This document shows, piece after piece, positions 6,175-14,313 of a stretch of 24,592 nt of DNA; position 1 is the first letter of the stretch, and the number at the start of each line of letters is the position of its first letter. The position numbers were made by a program, and so were the translations under genes. Origin of the DNA: CAZLBC01 sp964557575 (GTDB lineage Bacteria; Planctomycetota; Phycisphaerae; SM23-33); NCBI GenBank assembly GCA_964557575.1, contig CAZLBC010000077.1, positions 1-24,592 on the forward strand, given 5' to 3'. The notes beneath the pieces are model-generated. The model saw only the letters and a list, made by a program, of their open reading frames with translations, did not search any database and had not been told where the DNA came from.

Positions 6175-8718
6175 TCACTTCTGAAGCAGGTACCACATGG
6201 TCGCGTGGCGGGGGGCGAGGTGGAGGACCTGCCCGCCGTCGGCCGCCGTCAGGCGGGCCGTGCCGGCCGCCGACCCGTCGGGCGTCAGGGCCCGCGCGGT
6301 CCGGCCGGCGCCGGGGACCAGCAGCCGCCCGGTCACCGGCTCGATCAGGACCGGCTCGGTGCCCCATTTTCGTCCGACGGTGCGCCGGTCCTGCGAGAAG
6401 GCCATGCCGGTGTTCTCGCACCGTCCGCAGGCGGCGACGAGCACGCGGCCGCTGTCCGGGAGGGGTTTGCCGTCGAGGGCGGCCGCGATCACCGCGGCGA
6501 ACGCCGGTGATTCCAAAACGAACGCGCCGCCGGTGGCCTCGGCCATGATCCCGGGGCGGCCGGCGTACACCCGCGCGCCGGTCGATTGGACGGCGCAGGC
6601 GCCCTTCCCGCCGGCGGTACGCCAGGTGACCTCCGTGCCGGCCGGCGCGTCCGCGAGGCGGGGCGTTTCCTTTTTTCCCACGGTCACCGCGACCCGGCGC
6701 CGCAGGAGGTCCCGCCACGAGAAGTCCTCGAGCGTTGCGGCCAGGAGCGTCATCATGTCCCGGTCGTGCGCGCGGTGCAGGTCCGCCAGCCGCGGCAGTT
6801 CGCCGATCGGCGCGGTCAGCGCGCCGGGCAGTGGCGCGATCCCGCCGTCCCGGAAGACCGCCGCCGCGGCCCGGACGAATCCCCACTTGGCGGGATTCAT
6901 GTGCATGTCGAAGAACCCGCGGAACCGCCGGCTCTCCCACCGCTCCCCGGCGTTGCCGTAGGTGAACAGCCAGATCCCGTCCCAGTCCTGGGCCGCGGCA
7001 AACGAGGCGATCAGGGGGACGCACTCGGCCTGGCAGTCGTTGGGGGCGGGGTGGTTGTACTCCGAGACGGTGTAGGGCTTGTCGGCCGGCCGCTGGGCGG
7101 CCAGCCGGATCAGCGTCGAATCATCGGGATGGTCGGTCATGGCCTCCTGGTTGACCAGCCAGTTGTTCGGGTCCCAGGGGCGGCCGGGAAACCGGGGGTG
7201 CTGCCAGTAGGCGTGGGCGTCGTAGTAGTCCATCCCGCCCTGCCCGTAGAGACCGAGGGGCCCGAAGATGATCGTTCCGGTCACCAGTGCCCCGCAGCCG
7301 AGTTCCTTCCTGATGTACCGGTGCAGGTCGTCGAAATACCCCCTCTCGGTGTCCGCCAGGAACATCATCCGGTCGCGGCGGCGGGGTGCGGATACGCCGC
7401 CCGGGAAGACCGCGACGTTCTTCTTTTCCAGCGACTCGCCGGCCCCGAGGCCGACCATGCCCCCCGGGCGCAGCTCAATCCGGGCCAGCAGGACGTCGGT
7501 CTTCGCGCCGCCCAGGGAGAAACTTACCCGGGCGTTGTCGTCGCCGGCCCGCGCCGTGAAGCCCGCGCGGAAGGTCTGCCACGCGGGCTTGAGGTCGAAG
7601 CTGCCGGAGAGGCCGAGCGGCCGCCACGGTGCGTGGTTCATCCCGACGGTGTAGCCGACCGTCCTGGGTTCCGGGGCCGCGGCGACGACGATCAGCGTGT
7701 AGTAGGTCCCGCCCGCGATCCGGACGTCGCCCTGCTTCAGTTGCAGGTGCCAGTTCGTCTCGTCGATCCGTTCGATCGCGACCCTCAGGGCCTTCTTCCC
7801 GCCATACGAGACCGGGGCGGCCGCCGCGGCGCAATCGCCGTGCCGCTCGAGGTGCCAACTGCCGGGGAGGCCGTCGCCGGACCCGATATCCGGATTTTTC
7901 AGCAGGCAGTCGCCGAGGGGCTTTGCGCCGTGGGACCAGGCCTCACGGAGCGCATCCGTGCTTTCGTACCGCTGCCGGAGCCACGCGTTGTACCGGTCGC
8001 GCAGGATCGCGGCGTAGAAGTCCGGGAGGCCGCGGAGGTCGCGGCGGGCCGACCACATGAAGAGGCTGTCCTCGTTGGTGATCTCCACGAAGGCCACGGC
8101 GGGGTCCTCGGCGTAGCGGACCTTCCGGCGGGTGTTGACCCGGTCGAGTATCCGCCGGGCGTAGTCTTTCTGCGCCGCGACAAGTTGGGGGGTGAAGATC
8201 CCGACGATCTTGTCGTACCGCGTGTTGGGCGCCGGGGCGCCGCAGTAGCGGCTGTGGGCCCGGCCGACGTGGAGATTGAGGTTGACGCAGATGCCCCGCT
8301 TCGCCAGCTCGTCGATGAAGACGTCCAGGCGCGCGAGGGCCTCCGGTTCGATGGTCTTTCCCTCCTTCTTCTCCCAGATCCCGCGGGGCCAGCGGGCGGT
8401 GTCCATGTGGTGCAGCCGGACGGAGTTTATCCCGGCGGCGGCCATCCGCGCAGCCACCGCCGGGGCGATATCGGGGGCGGGGAAGTTCGCGCCGAAGCAG
8501 GTGTTCACCCCCCAGATCCGCACCCGCCGCCCGTCGCGCACGAACCGGTTGCCGTCGACCGTGATCCGGGATCCGCCGGCGGGGAATGCGGGAGACGAGG
8601 TGGCGAGGGGACCGTCGTCCGGCATTCGCGGGGGTATCACGAAGGGGACCATCGTTTCGGCCGCCGCCGCGGCCGAGACGGCGACGAGGAGTACCGCCGG
8701 TGCAGTGATGCGCATCAT
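6175..8718 (-). CDS. exported glycoside hydrolase, GH5-like TIM barrel with an inserted carbohydrate-binding-like domain
   Basis: An N-terminal Sec signal (ITAPAVLLVAVSAAAAAET) precedes a (beta/alpha)8-type catalytic region that begins FVRDGRRVRIWGVNTCF. Candidate catalytic residues are Glu216 in VEITNEDS (acid/base) and Glu553 in YTVSEYNHP (nucleophile), as in clan GH-A. Between them, residues about 275-420 read as a beta-rich jelly-roll domain (GSWHLERHGD ... HLQLKQGDVRIAGGTYYTL ... VSFSLGGAKTDVLLARIEL) resembling CBM4/9-type modules. The last 200 residues are probably an accessory beta domain. Substrate and family number are not decidable here. AGGAG is 8 nt before ATGATG, and the first ATG overlaps the previous stop as ATGA. 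It is the last gene of the AraC-led operon. Confidence 0.82.
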   Translation of the reverse strand: MMRITAPAVLLVAVSAAAAAETMVPFVIPPRMPDDGPLATSSPAFPAGGSRITVDGNRFVRDGRRVRIWGVNTCFGANFPAPDIAPAVAARMAAAGINSVRLHHMDTARWPRGIWEKKEGKTIEPEALARLDVFIDELAKRGICVNLNLHVGRAHSRYCGAPAPNTRYDKIVGIFTPQLVAAQKDYARRILDRVNTRRKVRYAEDPAVAFVEITNEDSLFMWSARRDLRGLPDFYAAILRDRYNAWLRQRYESTDALREAWSHGAKPLGDCLLKNPDIGSGDGLPGSWHLERHGDCAAAAAPVSYGGKKALRVAIERIDETNWHLQLKQGDVRIAGGTYYTLIVVAAAPEPRTVGYTVGMNHAPWRPLGLSGSFDLKPAWQTFRAGFTARAGDDNARVSFSLGGAKTDVLLARIELRPGGMVGLGAGESLEKKNVAVFPGGVSAPRRRDRMMFLADTERGYFDDLHRYIRKELGCGALVTGTIIFGPLGLYGQGGMDYYDAHAYWQHPRFPGRPWDPNNWLVNQEAMTDHPDDSTLIRLAAQRPADKPYTVSEYNHPAPNDCQAECVPLIASFAAAQDWDGIWLFTYGNAGERWESRRFRGFFDMHMNPAKWGFVRAAAAVFRDGGIAPLPGALTAPIGELPRLADLHRAHDRDMMTLLAATLEDFSWRDLLRRRVAVTVGKKETPRLADAPAGTEVTWRTAGGKGACAVQSTGARVYAGRPGIMAEATGGAFVLESPAFAAVIAAALDGKPLPDSGRVLVAACGRCENTGMAFSQDRRTVGRKWGTEPVLIEPVTGRLLVPGAGRTARALTPDGSAAGTARLTAADGGQVLHLAPRHATMWYLLQK

Positions 8719-10712
8719 TTCGCTTCTCCTTTCGGCGCGGGGCCGATCTTCCCGACGGGTATCGTCTTGAACCCGGGGATCTTTGCGAAGACCGCCGCGT
8801 CTTTTGTGAGTCGGAAGTCGCCGCCCGCCATGTCGACGAACCCGGGGTCTTCATCGGTGACCAGGTTGTCCTTCATGGTCACAAGCTTCTCCAGCTTCCG
8901 GAGATTCATCGGCTTTTTGCAGCGGACGATGACGTTGTTTTCGACGACGTTGTGCAGGGGCAGGCGGGGCCGGTCTTCCATCACGCCGGCCAGCGACGGG
9001 TAGCGCGTCGACCACGGGGGGGCGGTGTAGTTCAGCCGCTTCGCCTTGGCTTCCAGGTCCCAACTGTCGCGCGGCCGGTCGAATTTCATCCGCCGCTTAC
9101 CCCGATCGTCGAGGTGAACAGCCACCGCGCAATCCACGAACACGTTGTTCCTGACCACGTTGTCCCGGCCCCCGCCGATAAAGGCCGCCTTGTCGCAGCG
9201 CCAGAAGACGTTGCCCGCGATCGTATCGCCGCTGTCGCAGTCGTCGAGGTACACGGCCATCGACCCGTAGCTCCGGCCGCCGGCGATGTCGTGGATGAAG
9301 TTATGCCGCAGGATGTTGCCGCGGCTCGTCCAGTCGCGCCCGGTGTAGAAGGCGCCCACGTCGCCGGTCTCCATGGCCACGTGGTGGACGTGGTTCAGTT
9401 CGAGGACGTGCTCGTTGCCGCCGTACAGGACCGCGGCGTGCGGCGCGTCGTGTATGTGGTTGCGCGACATGCGGTTGCCGACGCCGTGCAGCGAGATGCC
9501 GGGCTGGTAGGTCTTCCGGCGCCGGGCGAAGTGGTGGATGTGGTTGTCTGCCGCGAAGAGCCGGGCGGGCGTGAGCGTCTTCCGGTCGCCGCCGGCGATG
9601 CGGATGCCGCCCTTGCCGGTGCGGGTCACTTCGCAGCGGACGACGCCGTTGTCCGTGCCGCCCGACAGCCGGATCCCGTCGCCCCCGACGTTACGGACCG
9701 TGCAGTCCCTGATGCGGACGCCGCGGCCCCCGGCGACGGAGACGGCCGCGACCCGGCCGTACTCGATGACCAGCCCGGCGACGGTCACGAAGGAGGCGTC
9801 GCGCAGGGCGATGATCGGTTTATCGAGCAGGGACACGGCGATCTCGCCGGACGACGGGTCCGCCGGCGGGATGAACGTCAGGATGCCGGTCTTCCTGTCG
9901 AGATGATATTCGCCGGGCGCGTCGACCTCTTCGGGTATGTTCAGCGCGTAGTACCGCCGCGCGCCGTGGCCGCGGGCGTCGAGCCCGTAGCCGTGCCGGT
10001 CGGCGAGGGTGATTTCCTTTTTGTCGGTGTCGATCTTCTTGACGCGGAGCGTGTCGTCGGACCAGTCGTGCGTCCAGTAGCCGTGCAGAAACACGTCTTT
10101 TCTTCCCGCCCAGCGGGCGTGGCGGTCGTCACGGTAGATGAATGTTCCGCACGATCCGTCTTTGTCCAAGCCGTTGTCGGTCACCCTTTTCATTGTCACC
10201 CACCCCGTGTTCGGCCACCGGGCGAGGGTCATGGGCCGGCCGCCGAAGAACAGCTCCAGGATGGCCCCGCCGGCCAGGGCGCGGCGATCGATCGTGCCGA
10301 GGTCGCGGATGCCCAGCGACCGCAGGTCGACGCGGCAGACGGCGCCGTTTTTCCTGAATGCCGCGGCGGGGATCACCCGGCCGCCGATCAGCCGGGCCGT
10401 GCCGGGTGCGGCCGCGCGGTAGACCACGGGGCGATCCTGTGTGCCGGAATCCCGTTTCGTCAGCAGCAGCGGCCCGTCCATGACGTACGTTCCCGGGGCG
10501 ATTATGACGGTAACGCCGCCGTCCGGGAGCGGTTTCATGTCGCGCATAGCGTCACGGGCGCCGGCGAGCGTCGCCAGGGGCTCGTCGGCGGTGCCCGTCG
10601 CGTCGTTGTCGCCGGACGGGGAGACGTGGAGGGTCGCCGCCGCCGCGACCGCGAACCCGCCGTGGACAGCGGCGAGGAACAGTATCATCGCCGGCAGCCG
10701 TCGTGCTGTCAT
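8715..10712 (-). CDS. exported right-handed parallel beta-helix protein, probable polysaccharide-active enzyme
   Basis: The 665-residue protein has a signal peptide (PAMILFLAAVHGGFAVAAAA) followed by TLHVSPSGDNDATGTADEPL. That opening and the next part, LAGARDAMRDMKPLPDGGVTV, are typical of beta-helix proteins of the GH141/pectate-lyase type. About residues 240-560 are repeated beta-helix coils with many Asn, Gly and His (VRIRDCTVRNVGGDGIRLSG, NHIHDAPHAAVLYGGNEHVL, VVRNNVFVDCAVAVHL). The start at 10712 is favoured by AAAGGAG upstream; the same frame stays open far upstream only because it shadows the previous gene. Both ends overlap neighbours as ATGA, so expression is coupled. Lyase or glycosidase activity cannot be decided without structural comparison. 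Confidence 0.85.
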   Translation of the reverse strand: MTARRLPAMILFLAAVHGGFAVAAAATLHVSPSGDNDATGTADEPLATLAGARDAMRDMKPLPDGGVTVIIAPGTYVMDGPLLLTKRDSGTQDRPVVYRAAAPGTARLIGGRVIPAAAFRKNGAVCRVDLRSLGIRDLGTIDRRALAGGAILELFFGGRPMTLARWPNTGWVTMKRVTDNGLDKDGSCGTFIYRDDRHARWAGRKDVFLHGYWTHDWSDDTLRVKKIDTDKKEITLADRHGYGLDARGHGARRYYALNIPEEVDAPGEYHLDRKTGILTFIPPADPSSGEIAVSLLDKPIIALRDASFVTVAGLVIEYGRVAAVSVAGGRGVRIRDCTVRNVGGDGIRLSGGTDNGVVRCEVTRTGKGGIRIAGGDRKTLTPARLFAADNHIHHFARRRKTYQPGISLHGVGNRMSRNHIHDAPHAAVLYGGNEHVLELNHVHHVAMETGDVGAFYTGRDWTSRGNILRHNFIHDIAGGRSYGSMAVYLDDCDSGDTIAGNVFWRCDKAAFIGGGRDNVVRNNVFVDCAVAVHLDDRGKRRMKFDRPRDSWDLEAKAKRLNYTAPPWSTRYPSLAGVMEDRPRLPLHNVVENNVIVRCKKPMNLRKLEKLVTMKDNLVTDEDPGFVDMAGGDFRLTKDAAVFAKIPGFKTIPVGKIGPAPKGEAK

Positions 10713-11989
10713 CGGCCCGCTCCTTTCGCGTCCGAACGGAGGGTGATCCGGCCCGTGCAGACCAGGTAGCGGGGCCGGCCCCACGCGGGGCGCAGGATCG
10801 CGGTCCGCTTCTCTTCGTCGATTGCGATTTTCACGGGGCGGCCGAACATATCGAACGCCTTCGGCGGATCGCCCGCGTAGGTGACCGGCTCCTTCCGTTG
10901 CTTGGCCCACCGGCCGTAGACGTCCCAGAAGGCGTAGACGGTTTTCCCGTCGGGGGTGGTCCAGCCGGGGTAGTAGAACAGCCGCCGGTGATACGGCCCG
11001 TCGAGCGGTTTCGATCCCGGGGGCCGCATCCGTATCAGCGTCTCCAGGGCCCGAAACGCCGGTTTGGGCTTGAGGTCGAAGTGGAGGATCCCGAAGTGGT
11101 GCTCCTGGTCTTCGGGCTTCTTCTCGGTCGCCTGCAGTTCGTACCAGAACCCCCGCTCGAGCCCGGCGGCGAGGGCCAGGACATGGGCGCGGACGATGTG
11201 GTTCGCCTGGTCGCCGTCCGACAGGCCCCCGCGGGCCGTGTGGGTCGGCCAGCCCCACTCGGTAAACCAGATCGGCCGGTCCGCGATCCCGCGGGCCTTC
11301 ATCAGGACCCGGATTTCGGCGATCGTGCCGGGGATGTAGGCCTCGGGCGCCTTGGTCAGCGCGTAGCCGTAGGGATGGACCGCCATGACATCGAAGGCGT
11401 CCGGGGCCAGCTGGAGGACCCGGTCCATGAAGTTCCAGTCGAACTGCGAGTTTCCCCCGAACACCACCTTCGCCTTCGGATCGATCGACGTGATGAGCTT
11501 GTATGTCGGCTTGAGCAGCGCCGCGTAGTGGTCCGGGTCGGGATTCTCCCAGAAGCCGGGGATATTCGGCTCGTTCCACACCTGCCAGGCGGGCACCCGC
11601 CCCGCGTAGCGCTTCACGGTCTTTTCCACGAACCGCAGCCACGGCTCGTGGTGCTCGTGAATGGGCTTCGCCCAGCGCGGGGCGCCGTGCAGGAGCCCCA
11701 TGATGCTGATGTCGTGCTTCTCCGCGGCGGCGACGACCGCGTCGTGGTTGTCGTAGACGAACCGGCCGTCCTTCTTCATGATCGCGGCCCACACGAACCC
11801 GGTGCGCAGCCACCTGATGCCGGCCTTTTTCATCAGCGCGAACTCGCCGGCGGTAAAGCGGTGCTCGTCGTTGCGCGTCACGTGGGAGTGGACGCCGTAG
11901 GGCGACGGCCGGTCCTGCGCCGGGGCCGGGAGGGCCGCGGCCGCCGCGGCGACACACGCCGTCGCTGCCAGAATGTAATCACGTCTCAT
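10709..11989 (-). CDS. exported clan GH-A glycoside hydrolase (GH39/GH5-like)
   Basis: The 426-residue protein has an N-terminal signal peptide (YILAATACVAAAAAALPAPA) and one TIM-barrel domain. The two expected catalytic glutamates are in AWQVWNEPNIPGFW (Glu140, acid/base) and PIWFTEWGWPT (Glu244, nucleophile), the arrangement of retaining clan GH-A enzymes such as GH39. DVMAVHPYGY (about 200-209) is another common barrel element. The C terminus (DGKTVYAFWDVYG, AFDMFGRPVKI) looks like a small beta-sandwich often found after such barrels. A strong AAAGGAG lies 9 nt upstream, only 13 bp past the AraC stop, so the regulator and this enzyme share a transcript. The stop overlaps the next start as ATGA. 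Substrate is unknown. Confidence 0.87.
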   Translation of the reverse strand: MRRDYILAATACVAAAAAALPAPAQDRPSPYGVHSHVTRNDEHRFTAGEFALMKKAGIRWLRTGFVWAAIMKKDGRFVYDNHDAVVAAAEKHDISIMGLLHGAPRWAKPIHEHHEPWLRFVEKTVKRYAGRVPAWQVWNEPNIPGFWENPDPDHYAALLKPTYKLITSIDPKAKVVFGGNSQFDWNFMDRVLQLAPDAFDVMAVHPYGYALTKAPEAYIPGTIAEIRVLMKARGIADRPIWFTEWGWPTHTARGGLSDGDQANHIVRAHVLALAAGLERGFWYELQATEKKPEDQEHHFGILHFDLKPKPAFRALETLIRMRPPGSKPLDGPYHRRLFYYPGWTTPDGKTVYAFWDVYGRWAKQRKEPVTYAGDPPKAFDMFGRPVKIAIDEEKRTAILRPAWGRPRYLVCTGRITLRSDAKGAGR

Positions 11990-12002
11990 ATTCGTTCTCC
12001 TT

Positions 12003-13013
12003 TTACCCGCAGTTGTTCCGGTATTCCTGCGGCGGAACGCCGGTGAATTTCTTGAAGACAGTGGCGAAGTACTGGCCCGAGGAAAAGCCGCAGTCGAGGG
12101 CGACGTCGATTATTTTCCTTCGGGGATTCCGTTTCATCAGCCGCCCGGCCTCCGCGACCCTGAGCTGGTTGAGGTAGTTGACCGGCGTCTGGTTGGTGAT
12201 CTCCCGGCAGTAGTGCACGAAGCGGGTGACCCCCAGTCCGCAGTGCGCGGCCATCGACTCCAGCGTCCACGGTTCATCGATGTGCTCGCGGAGCGATGCG
12301 AGGAACATCTTCGTGGTCCGGTGGGCGGTGGTCAGTGAGGCGGTGAGCCGGATCTGCTTGTCCCGGAAGGACTCCAGCAGCAACAGGAAGATCTCGTTGA
12401 TGCCGATGGCCAGCCGCGAACAGGCGCTGCCGCCCCGGTCCGCTTCGACGGTGTCCGCGAGGTTCTGGAAGCACTGCTTTATTTCCGGCGTGGCCTTCCA
12501 GACCGGGTGCTCGTTCTGCCTGAGGTATTTCGTCAACTGGTCGCGGTCCCGGCGGGTGATGACGATCCAGTCGGGCCACCGCCACTTCTGGTGCGGCTGC
12601 CTGACGCCCACGTCGAGGATGATCCAGTGGAGCCGGCCGATGCCGATCGCGGGATCGCCGAGCCGGTGGCGCTGCCAGGGCCGGGTGATGGTCAGGTCCC
12701 CCGGTGCCAGGTCGTGGCCCGAACCATCGAGCGCGAAGCGCATGCTCCCGGTCTCCAGGAAGGTAATCTCGATCCCCTCGTTGCGGTGCCACGGCAGCCC
12801 CCAGTCCTGCTCCTGGACGGCGTCCCAGAAGCCGGCGCTCATCAGCCCCGCGAGGCTGCCCCGCCGCAGCGGCGTGCCGGGATAGGCCCCCCGGGCGACC
12901 GCCGCCATCCGGAGCATGCCCCGCGTGGTGGCGTCGACGAGGGCGTCGCATGAGTCCGCGTGGTAGACGCGGCCCTGCTCCCGGTAGGTTGTCGTGCTGT
13001 GCCTGGCCGGCAT
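12003..13013 (-). CDS. AraC-family regulator leading the glycoside hydrolase operon
   Basis: The protein has an N-terminal cupin-like sensor domain (GLPWHRNEGIEITFLETGSM, DLAPGDLTITRPWQRHRLG) and a C-terminal double helix-turn-helix of AraC type, about residues 235-336. There WTLESMAAHCGLGVTRFVHY is the first HTH and IIDVALDCGFSSGQYFATVF the second, ending with the usual FKKFTGVPPQEYR. It probably senses a sugar and controls the downstream hydrolases and the divergent isomerase-like gene; this is inference from position. I chose the ATG at 13013 with GGGAG 8 nt upstream. A TTG in the same frame at 13034 is possible but less likely. It is the first gene of a four-gene operon. Confidence 0.93.
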   Translation of the reverse strand: MPARHSTTTYREQGRVYHADSCDALVDATTRGMLRMAAVARGAYPGTPLRRGSLAGLMSAGFWDAVQEQDWGLPWHRNEGIEITFLETGSMRFALDGSGHDLAPGDLTITRPWQRHRLGDPAIGIGRLHWIILDVGVRQPHQKWRWPDWIVITRRDRDQLTKYLRQNEHPVWKATPEIKQCFQNLADTVEADRGGSACSRLAIGINEIFLLLLESFRDKQIRLTASLTTAHRTTKMFLASLREHIDEPWTLESMAAHCGLGVTRFVHYCREITNQTPVNYLNQLRVAEAGRLMKRNPRRKIIDVALDCGFSSGQYFATVFKKFTGVPPQEYRNNCG

Positions 13014-13134
13014 GATCTGCGCTCCCGGGTACAATATTCTTCACTAAACGAAACCGAACGTTATCGCCGCGGCGCCCCGGTTATGATACGAAAATCACCC
13101 GCACGATACCAACCGTAAAAAGGAGATACGGCCG
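13014..13134. promoter_or_regulatory. divergent intergenic region between AraC regulator and isomerase-like gene
   Basis: The 121 bp separate two divergent starts and must hold both promoters. TATGAT (13082-13087) is a possible -10 box for the plus-strand gene, but I found no matching -35 box. Related short words (ACGAAA near 13037 and 13087, ACGATACC at 13107) recur and could be AraC half-sites; the match is too short to be sure. No terminator or longer dyad is visible. Confidence 0.4.
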
Positions 13135-13977
13135 ATGCACATAGGATTGTTTTTGCTGATCGAACCGTTCGCGAGCGTGGAGGAGCAACTCAAGAGGGTC
13201 AAGGAGATGAGATTCGACCACGCCGACATCACCGACACGAACGCGGGCGGCAGCATGCTGGGCTCCGCCGGGTTCTCGCCCACCGTGAGCCTCGACGAGA
13301 ACCCGTTCGAAATAAAGCGGTTGTTCGAGAAGTACGACATCGTTCCGGCCACGGTCTGCGCGCACGCGATGCTGCTGGAGCCGAGCAACCCGGGCACGTA
13401 CGGGACCGCGGAGATCATGAAGGCGATCAAGCTGGCCGCGGCGATCGGGATACGCGACGTGGTCACCACCGAGACGGACGCCCGCTCGGCATGGGCGCAG
13501 AACCTCACCTACGAGCAGAGCGTCTTCACCGTCGCCGAGAAGCTGCACGCGCCCGTACAGATGGCCGGGGACTACGGCGTGAACCTGCTGCTCGAGCCGC
13601 ACGGACCGCTGACGGACACGATCACGGGGATGCAGGATATCATGGACATGCTCGGCAACCCCGACGCACTGGGCGTCAACCTGGACACGGGCAACTCCTG
13701 GCTGGGCGGCAGCGACCCGGTTGAAATGGCCAGGACCTTCAAGGACAAGATCAAGCACATCCACTGGAAGGACCTCGGGCCCGAGTGGGAGCCGAAGCGG
13801 GGGAAGATCTTCGGGTGCGGCTTCTCGAACATCGCCCTCGGCGACGGGGTCATCGACATCGCCGGGGTCTGCGAAGTGATGAAGGATGCCGGCGTGGAGA
13901 GTTCGACCCTGGAGATCATCGGCGCCGACGAGATCCTGATCAAGAGCGCCGCGTACCTGAAATCGCAGGGGTTGTAG
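13135..13977 (+). CDS. sugar phosphate isomerase/epimerase-like TIM barrel protein
   Basis: The 280-residue protein belongs to the xylose isomerase-like/AP endonuclease 2 TIM-barrel superfamily, whose members act as sugar or inositol isomerases, epimerases or dehydratases. Putative metal ligands are Glu154 in LLLEPHG, Asp184 in GVNLDTGNS, a His in IKHIHWKDLG (about 208-210) and the Glu of TLEIIG near the C terminus. There is no signal peptide, so it is cytoplasmic, unlike its relative at 21414-22325. AAGGAGAT lies 7 nt before the ATG. It diverges from the AraC regulator, which suggests that it processes a product of the adjacent glycosidases. The exact reaction is not readable from sequence. 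Confidence 0.88.
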   Translation: MHIGLFLLIEPFASVEEQLKRVKEMRFDHADITDTNAGGSMLGSAGFSPTVSLDENPFEIKRLFEKYDIVPATVCAHAMLLEPSNPGTYGTAEIMKAIKLAAAIGIRDVVTTETDARSAWAQNLTYEQSVFTVAEKLHAPVQMAGDYGVNLLLEPHGPLTDTITGMQDIMDMLGNPDALGVNLDTGNSWLGGSDPVEMARTFKDKIKHIHWKDLGPEWEPKRGKIFGCGFSNIALGDGVIDIAGVCEVMKDAGVESSTLEIIGADEILIKSAAYLKSQGL

Positions 13978-13995
13978 CGCGGGAAACGACCCGGT

Positions 13996-14205
13996 ATGCC
14001 CTGTACATGGATAGACATATGCCCGTTGCGGCGCCTCGAGCGGGAGGGCGCCGTCGACGACTCCTGGCGCGAGGGATACTGCCAGAGCGCGGAGAACTGG
14101 AAGAACTGCATCCGGTACCTGATGGAGCGGCGCGGCGAACCCCACGCCGACGACCTGCTCCCGGACGGCAGTTTCGCGCGGCGGGACGGCGGGGCGGCGG
14201 AATAA
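13996..14205 (+). CDS. small cysteine-containing protein, 69 residues, function unknown
   Basis: The frame begins MPCTWIDICPLRRLEREGAV and continues with DDSWREGYCQSAENWKNCI, RYLMERRGE and DDLLPDGSF. Four cysteines (3, 9, 29, 38) and the CPLRRLE...YC...C layout look like a conserved small family that I have seen in other genomes but cannot name; metal or Fe-S binding is possible. It starts 18 bp after the isomerase stop on the same strand. I see no good Shine-Dalgarno sequence, which lowers confidence. The reading as protein is supported by compositional difference from random GC-rich frames (Trp, Tyr, Asn and Cys present). Confidence 0.6.
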   Translation: MPCTWIDICPLRRLEREGAVDDSWREGYCQSAENWKNCIRYLMERRGEPHADDLLPDGSFARRDGGAAE

Positions 14206-14232
14206 TTTCAGGCAACCGGGGAACCGCCGGGA

Positions 14233-14260
14233 TGGACAATTCGTATAAAGGGTGTAGTAT
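14233..14260 (+). promoter_or_regulatory. weak candidate promoter for the zinc peptidase gene
   Basis: TGGACA (14233-14238) and TAGTAT (14255-14260) are 16 bp apart in the AT-richer gap before the peptidase gene. The -35 box matches five of six positions and the -10 box four of six. The leader would be about 45 nt. It is a consensus match only. Confidence 0.33.
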
Positions 14261-14313
14261 GCACACGCGCATCGCGCAGGATACATCCGAACCTGGCACA
14301 GAGGTGAGTTACT

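Noticed and set aside
4844..7024. A 726-codon minus-strand frame opposite the threonine aldolase.
   Set aside because: The aldolase has all catalytic residues on the plus strand; the opposite frame is Arg/Gly/Pro-rich noise.
6586..9003. An 805-codon plus-strand open frame over the glycosidase.
   Set aside because: It is antisense to the exported glycosidase, with the low-complexity composition of a mirror frame and no recognisable motif.
8715..11957. A 1080-codon open frame on the minus strand that would extend the beta-helix protein upstream.
   Set aside because: The first 415 codons are an out-of-frame reading of the glycosidase gene at 10709-11989, rich in Arg, Gly and Pro. A signal peptide with AAAGGAG upstream marks the true start at 10712.
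10703..12046. A 447-codon plus-strand frame opposite the GH39-like gene.
   Set aside because: The minus strand has a signal peptide, both catalytic glutamates and coupled neighbours.
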